From: Phycisphaerae bacterium
GTDB taxonomy: Bacteria > Planctomycetota > Phycisphaerae > UBA1845
NCBI GenBank assembly: GCA_028277545.1
Contig: JANQGB010001371.1
Span: 1-9,398, forward strand
Length of the DNA stretch: 9,398 nucleotides
Reading direction: 5' to 3'
The position numbers were made by a program, and so were the translations under genes. This document shows positions 5,775 to 9,398 of this stretch, in pieces (position 1 is the first letter of the stretch; every line of letters begins with the position of its first letter). Below the pieces are notes generated by a model, which made no database searches, was not told the DNA's origin, and saw only the letters and a list, made by a program, of their open reading frames with translations.

Positions 5775-7124
5775 CTACTCGAACTCGGGCAGCAGGGCCT
5801 GTAGACCTCGGAAGTCTTGCAGGTCCACGTCGTCATCGGCGTCGAAGTAGAAGACTGCGCACTCCGGAACAACTGGCCCGGCGTCGGGGCCGCTCATGCC
5901 GCCGGGGAAGTAGGCATAGTCGGCCAGGTCAATCACGCCGTCGTGATCGTAGTCACCAGGTACCTCCACAATCGGCAGCCCCCAGATCTCGATGGCGTCA
6001 ACTGCGGCTTCGGTAATCGAGTTGTTCGGGTTGTCAGTGGCGCTGAACCGCAACTTCATCTGCGCCGTCGGCGTGACGTAGTCGGTAATCTCGATCGTTC
6101 GTTCGACCCATCCTACGGTATGGGGGACACTCTCAATCGTGACCCAGGATCCACCATCGTCGCTGGAAACCTCGACGACCAGGAAGTCTTCCGCGGGAAC
6201 GCCGGCGTCGTCACAGGTAATCCAGCGGGCGTAACGCAGCTTGGGCTCGATGACCTCGGCCAGGCTCACTGCCGGCGAGGTTAGCCTTGTGGGACCGCCG
6301 TCCACGTCCGCCCCGAGGGCATTGTTAGTAAGATAGCAGCGACCCGAGCCGTCGAAATCAGTCGAGGGCGCCCCCTGAGCGCCGGTAACAGGTATAGCCC
6401 GTTGCCAGGTACCGTCCACTAAGTCGATGTCCTCCACGAACCAGCCCTTGTCCGTTTCGAAGTCGTCTGCGAAGAAGGTCATGGGACCGCCGACGGTAAT
6501 CGACACCTGGGCGACGTTAGAGCCGGCCGTCGCGTCGGCGGCGGAATAGTCAAACTCGGCCTCCAGGTTCTGATAGACAGGCGGTACGTAACGCACCACG
6601 GCGCCGCCGTCGGCCAACTCATACGGCACGGTTTCAATTGCACCGGCGCCGGGATCAGACAAGCTACCTTCCGGCGGCAGGCTCTCGATGAAGTAGGTCA
6701 GCGGATCGCCGTTGGGGTCGATGGCGTGCAAAGTGATGTCCACCGGCGTGGAGATCGGCGTAGCGGCGGTTACTGGATAGGCGACCGGCTCCCAGGCGGG
6801 TCCGCCAACGGTAACCGTGGCCTGGGCCAGGTTCGATCCGGCGGTTTCGTCCATGGCGGAGTAGTCGAATGAGGCCGTCATGCTCTCTCCGGCGGGCGGA
6901 GTGTAGGTGACCACGTCTCCGCCGGCGGTAAGCTCGTAGGGCACGGCCGTTATCTCCCCGGCTCCGGGATCGCTCAGGGTGCCGGAAGCGGGCAGGCTCT
7001 CGACGAAGTAGGTCAACGGATCGCCGTTGGGATCAGTGGCATACAAGGTGATGTTAACCGGCGTGGAGGCCGGCGTGCTGGCGCTCACGTTGAAGGCCTG
7101 CGGATCCCAGGCCGCACCGCCCAC
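5775..7124 (-). CDS. 3' part of interrupted secreted protease: repeats, jelly-roll-like domain, dockerin-type C-terminus
   Basis: Downstream half (449 codons from a GTG at 7124; open in frame back to 7190) of the S8 protease gene. There is no signal peptide or ribosome binding site here, so it is a continuation, not a separate gene. Order: two beta-sandwich units of 105 residues (about residues 4-108 and 109-213), each ending in TVGG. A jelly-roll-like domain follows (about 217-382, with FETDKGW, DFDGSG, CYLTNN and a late EAAVDAIEIWG). A dockerin-type region closes the protein (about 389-449). Its first calcium loop DYDHDGVIDLAD is canonical. The second, YFDADDDVDLQD, has Tyr in place of the usual first Asp. 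This tail is typical of planctomycete exoproteins. If separated by the upstream stop, this part would probably not be made or exported. Confidence 0.85.
   Translation of the reverse strand: MGGAAWDPQAFNVSASTPASTPVNITLYATDPNGDPLTYFVESLPASGTLSDPGAGEITAVPYELTAGGDVVTYTPPAGESMTASFDYSAMDETAGSNLAQATVTVGGPAWEPVAYPVTAATPISTPVDITLHAIDPNGDPLTYFIESLPPEGSLSDPGAGAIETVPYELADGGAVVRYVPPVYQNLEAEFDYSAADATAGSNVAQVSITVGGPMTFFADDFETDKGWFVEDIDLVDGTWQRAIPVTGAQGAPSTDFDGSGRCYLTNNALGADVDGGPTRLTSPAVSLAEVIEPKLRYARWITCDDAGVPAEDFLVVEVSSDDGGSWVTIESVPHTVGWVERTIEITDYVTPTAQMKLRFSATDNPNNSITEAAVDAIEIWGLPIVEVPGDYDHDGVIDLADYAYFPGGMSGPDAGPVVPECAVFYFDADDDVDLQDFRGLQALLPEFE
6486..6800 (-). repeat. Beta-sandwich repeat unit 3 (105 codons)
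   Basis: It begins at PAWEPVAY and ends at SITVGG. By hand alignment without gaps it matches the preceding unit at 69 of 105 residues (about 66 percent). Shared blocks include DPNGDPLTYF, SDPGAG and FDYSA. The pattern is that of cadherin- or Ig-like extracellular modules. Confidence 0.85.
6801..7115 (-). repeat. Beta-sandwich repeat unit 2 (105 codons)
   Basis: It begins at AAWDPQAF and ends at TVTVGG, immediately adjoining unit 3. The high identity suggests a fairly recent tandem duplication of a 315-bp module, also visible at the DNA level. Confidence 0.85.
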
Positions 7125-7445
7125 GGTGATAGAGACGACGGCCGGGGCAGAATCGCCACCGTCCGGCGGGACGCCGCCATCACTGGCGGTCTATTGCAAG
7201 CTGTCCCCGCCGCTGTACGACGGCTCCGGTTGATAGCTGAGCTCGTTGCCGCCGCCGGCCAGCTCATGGGGCACTGCGATGACCTGGCCGAAGCCGGTCT
7301 CGTACAGACCTCCGTGTATGGGCAGGGTAGTAACCTTGTAGGTCAGGGCGGGCGGCTCGGGCAGGTCGTCGTCGGTCGCCTGCAGGATTATGGCGATTGC
7401 GTCCGTCCCTACGGGGCCGGTGACCTCGACGGGTTGTGCCGTCGG
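7116..7445 (-). repeat. Beta-sandwich repeat unit 1, diverged, contains the in-frame TAG
   Basis: About 110 codons from PPTAQPVEV to SITVGG. It shares the layout of units 2 and 3 (LTYKVTTLP, then VPHELAGGG, then LSYQP) but is clearly more diverged. Its late strand reads DSLQ-stop-TASDGG, where the usual family pattern is DSF-x-Y-TASDG. Confidence 0.75.
7191..7193 (-). other. In-frame amber stop interrupting the protease gene
   Basis: Minus-strand codons read TTG CAA TAG ACC GCC. The frame before it (from 9398) and after it (to 5775) is the same, and protein homology to the repeat family continues straight across. A Tyr codon TAC would differ by one base. The preceding TTG stands where Phe (TTC) is usual, so two C-to-G differences lie six bases apart. 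Confidence 0.9.
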
Positions 7446-9398
7446 CGGTTTCGGGCCGCAGTTGCCCATGTCGGACAGGTCCGTGGCGTAGTAGTCCGGG
7501 CTCAGGCCGTCGCCCGCAGAGAGACCGGTCAGGCCGTCGGTAACCGCCACGTCCAGGTAGCTGATAACGATTGTTCCGTTGAAGAACATCTCGACCTGAA
7601 AGGTGCTGGAATTGGAAGTGTTGTATTCCGGGACGTTCTCGTAGGTGACCACGGCCCGGTCGGGCAGTTGCTTCCAGCTCACATTCCCGGCGGCGTCGTC
7701 TACGCTGAAGTCGTCGAACAGGGGCGAAATCCGTGGCATGTCGAAGTGATCTTCCAGCGACTCGGTGTAATCTCCGTCGCTGCCTCCGAAGGTGATGTAA
7801 CCGTTGTCGCAGACGTAGAAGCTGGAGTAGCTGACGCCGTAAAGCGATACGGTCTCTCCGCCGCTGAGGGTGACCTGCTGGTTGCCGTCCTCCGTGATGC
7901 TAAGTGCTGTTCCGCCTGCCGGGTCGGTCGGCAGGGCGTCGATGGGCTCCGTGCAGCCGACATAATAATCAAACGAGCCGTTGGGCTCGAAGGTCAGCGT
8001 GAGGTAATCCAGGTCGTTGTCGTTGCCGCTGCCGAACAGCTCGGTGAAGAAGTCAGGTATTTCCGGGGTAGTGAAGGCGAAGCACACACCGTCGTTGTCG
8101 TCGGAAGCCACGTTACCGGCCTCGTCCTGGGCCTCGACGGCGTAGAAGTAGGTGGTATTGTCATCCAGGCCGGTCAGGCCGACGCTGGGTGAAGTTGAGT
8201 AGCCGCTTCCGGAGGCGCTCTCGGCCAGCGCGTCGCAGGACAGCCCGTAATGCACCGTTCCCCTGGTGGGTTCATCCGTGTCGAAAGTGACCACGGCGCT
8301 GCGCGGCTCGATGCCTGTAGTCTGGACGTTGGCTATGACGGGGACCGTGCAGTCGACCAGGGCGGTGTCCGTCACTTCCACGTCGAAGCCCCCTTGCCCG
8401 TTGTCGGCATCTATGTAGGTGGTGGTGACAGTGTCACCTTCGGACACCCAGAGCACGCCGGCGGCGTCCACGGCGCTGAGAGCCACACTGCCCGCGAACT
8501 TGGCACTGTCACCATCCGTCTCGGTCAAGGTCACAGTCTCGCCGCCCGATTCGGTATCGGAACTGATGGTCACGTCCACTGTCTCGGCGACGCCGTCATC
8601 AAGGTTGAGGTCGAAGTCTCGGACTTCGATCGCGACGACGTCCTCGCAAACGTAGATTTCTCGATCGAACTTGATCTCTCCGTCCGGCCCGGGAATGCAC
8701 CAGTCGAGTGCCATGATGACGGCTTCGTACGCGTCGACCATGCCCCAGCCATAGTCGTTGTCTTCGCCGGGGTTGCCCAGGTCCTGGGCCGTTTCGTAGA
8801 TGATCTGCTTGAGTTGCTCGACGGTAAGGTCCGGGCATGCCTGCCGCATGAGGGCAACAGTTCCGTTTACATGCGGCGAGGCCATGGACGTGCCGTCCCA
8901 GCCGAAGGACTCGTAGCCGCCGCCGGGCACCGCGGAACGAACGGCCACTCCGGGAGCGGCGATATCCGGCTTGATGGCCGATCCGCCGTCGGGCGTGCAG
9001 GTGGTGGGCCCGCGCGAGGAGAAGGACGCGATGGGCCAGCCCGGGTCGTTAGCATTGACGGCGGCAACGGCCATGGTGCGATAGGCATCAGTTGCGCGGT
9101 CGGACGGACGACGCAACCCGCTGAAGCCTTCGTTGCCCGCCGAGAAGGTAATCAGGATTCCGGCGGCCTCGCACGCATCCAGGTAGCTCCAGAACGTCTC
9201 GTCGCACGGCGGGTAGCCGTGACCCGTGGTCAGTCCCCACGAGTTCGAGCACACCGCCGGTACATCCCAGTTGGTGGAGGGATCGCCGTCCGGGTCAAGC
9301 ATCCATTCGAAAGCGAGGATGGCGTCGGCTGCGGTCTGAGGAATGCTCACCCTGTCGATCACCGCGGCGTGAATCCACTGGGCGCCGGGAGCGACACC
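7191..9398 (-). CDS. Subtilisin-like (S8, bacillopeptidase F-like) secreted protease, 5'-truncated by the window and ended by a premature TAG
   Basis: The upstream half, open at the window edge (735 codons; no true start is seen, and the GTG at 9362 is internal). Numbering is from 9398. Residues 1-230 are an S8 peptidase core: GVAPGAQW near 1-8, oxyanion Asn89 in AGNEG, catalytic Ser171 in GTSMASPHV, then DYGWGMVDAYEAV. The catalytic Asp and His must lie upstream, outside the window. Next come a beta domain (about 243-346, DLNLDDGVAETV), a fibronectin III-like domain (352-445), a nidogen-like domain seen in large exoproteins (448-646), and beta-sandwich repeat 1. The stop falls inside that repeat's last strand, so a product ending here would carry a broken domain. 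The 5775-7124 frame is the rest of the same gene. Likely secreted or surface-bound; the role in protein degradation is inferred. Confidence 0.9.
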   Translation of the reverse strand, partial: GVAPGAQWIHAAVIDRVSIPQTAADAILAFEWMLDPDGDPSTNWDVPAVCSNSWGLTTGHGYPPCDETFWSYLDACEAAGILITFSAGNEGFSGLRRPSDRATDAYRTMAVAAVNANDPGWPIASFSSRGPTTCTPDGGSAIKPDIAAPGVAVRSAVPGGGYESFGWDGTSMASPHVNGTVALMRQACPDLTVEQLKQIIYETAQDLGNPGEDNDYGWGMVDAYEAVIMALDWCIPGPDGEIKFDREIYVCEDVVAIEVRDFDLNLDDGVAETVDVTISSDTESGGETVTLTETDGDSAKFAGSVALSAVDAAGVLWVSEGDTVTTTYIDADNGQGGFDVEVTDTALVDCTVPVIANVQTTGIEPRSAVVTFDTDEPTRGTVHYGLSCDALAESASGSGYSTSPSVGLTGLDDNTTYFYAVEAQDEAGNVASDDNDGVCFAFTTPEIPDFFTELFGSGNDNDLDYLTLTFEPNGSFDYYVGCTEPIDALPTDPAGGTALSITEDGNQQVTLSGGETVSLYGVSYSSFYVCDNGYITFGGSDGDYTESLEDHFDMPRISPLFDDFSVDDAAGNVSWKQLPDRAVVTYENVPEYNTSNSSTFQVEMFFNGTIVISYLDVAVTDGLTGLSAGDGLSPDYYATDLSDMGNCGPKPPTAQPVEVTGPVGTDAIAIILQATDDDLPEPPALTYKVTTLPIHGGLYETGFGQVIAVPHELAGGGNELSYQPEPSYSGGDSLQ

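Noticed and set aside
7116..7200. A frameshift as the cause of the split protease gene.
   Set aside because: The distance between the stop (7193) and the downstream start (7124) is 69 bases, a multiple of three, and the repeat family reads through in one frame, so the lesion is a nonsense codon only.
7194..8192. A 332-codon open frame on the plus strand opposite the protease.
   Set aside because: It is antisense to a strand with clear protease and extracellular-domain homology, and its Val/Gly-rich translation is the usual shadow of an Asp/Thr/Gly-rich gene.

Overview
The window is GC-rich and most likely comes from an uncultured Planctomycetota bacterium, probably of a Phycisphaerae-like lineage. 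The best clue is the minus-strand secreted protease at 5775-9398. It combines a bacillopeptidase F-like S8 domain, stacked beta-sandwich repeats, a jelly-roll-like domain and a C-terminal dockerin-type EF-hand pair with the look of planctomycete giant exoproteins. This assignment rests on recalled family architecture, not on a search. Position 1 lies inside a long perfect inverted repeat and position 9398 cuts an open gene, so genes are incomplete at both ends.

Left half, plus strand (95-4273): three genes run as an apparent operon. An ABC ATPase without its N-terminus overlaps a roughly 12-TM membrane protein by ATGA. After 52 nt comes a secreted transglutaminase-like protein with an intact Cys-His-Asp triad. 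The likely picture is an ABC transporter complex working with a periplasmic or surface papain-fold enzyme. The substrate cannot be read from the sequence. The first 203 bases are a 94-bp perfect inverted repeat with a 15-nt spacer. It replaces the ATPase Walker A region with an antisense copy of the same gene, which looks like a fold-back artefact at a contig end.

Middle (4274-5774): a 225-bp convergent gap with a small hairpin and a GTCCGC triplet repeat, then a small lipoprotein gene on the minus strand (4499-5044), then a 730-bp stretch with no convincing gene.

Right half, minus strand (5775-9398): one large protease gene, truncated upstream, is split by a single in-frame TAG at 7191-7193. 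Reading continues in the same frame on both sides, and the stop sits where the beta-sandwich repeat family usually has Tyr. TAG is also the natural stop of this gene and of the lipoprotein, so general amber recoding is unlikely. A nonsense mutation or a base-call error is the simplest explanation.
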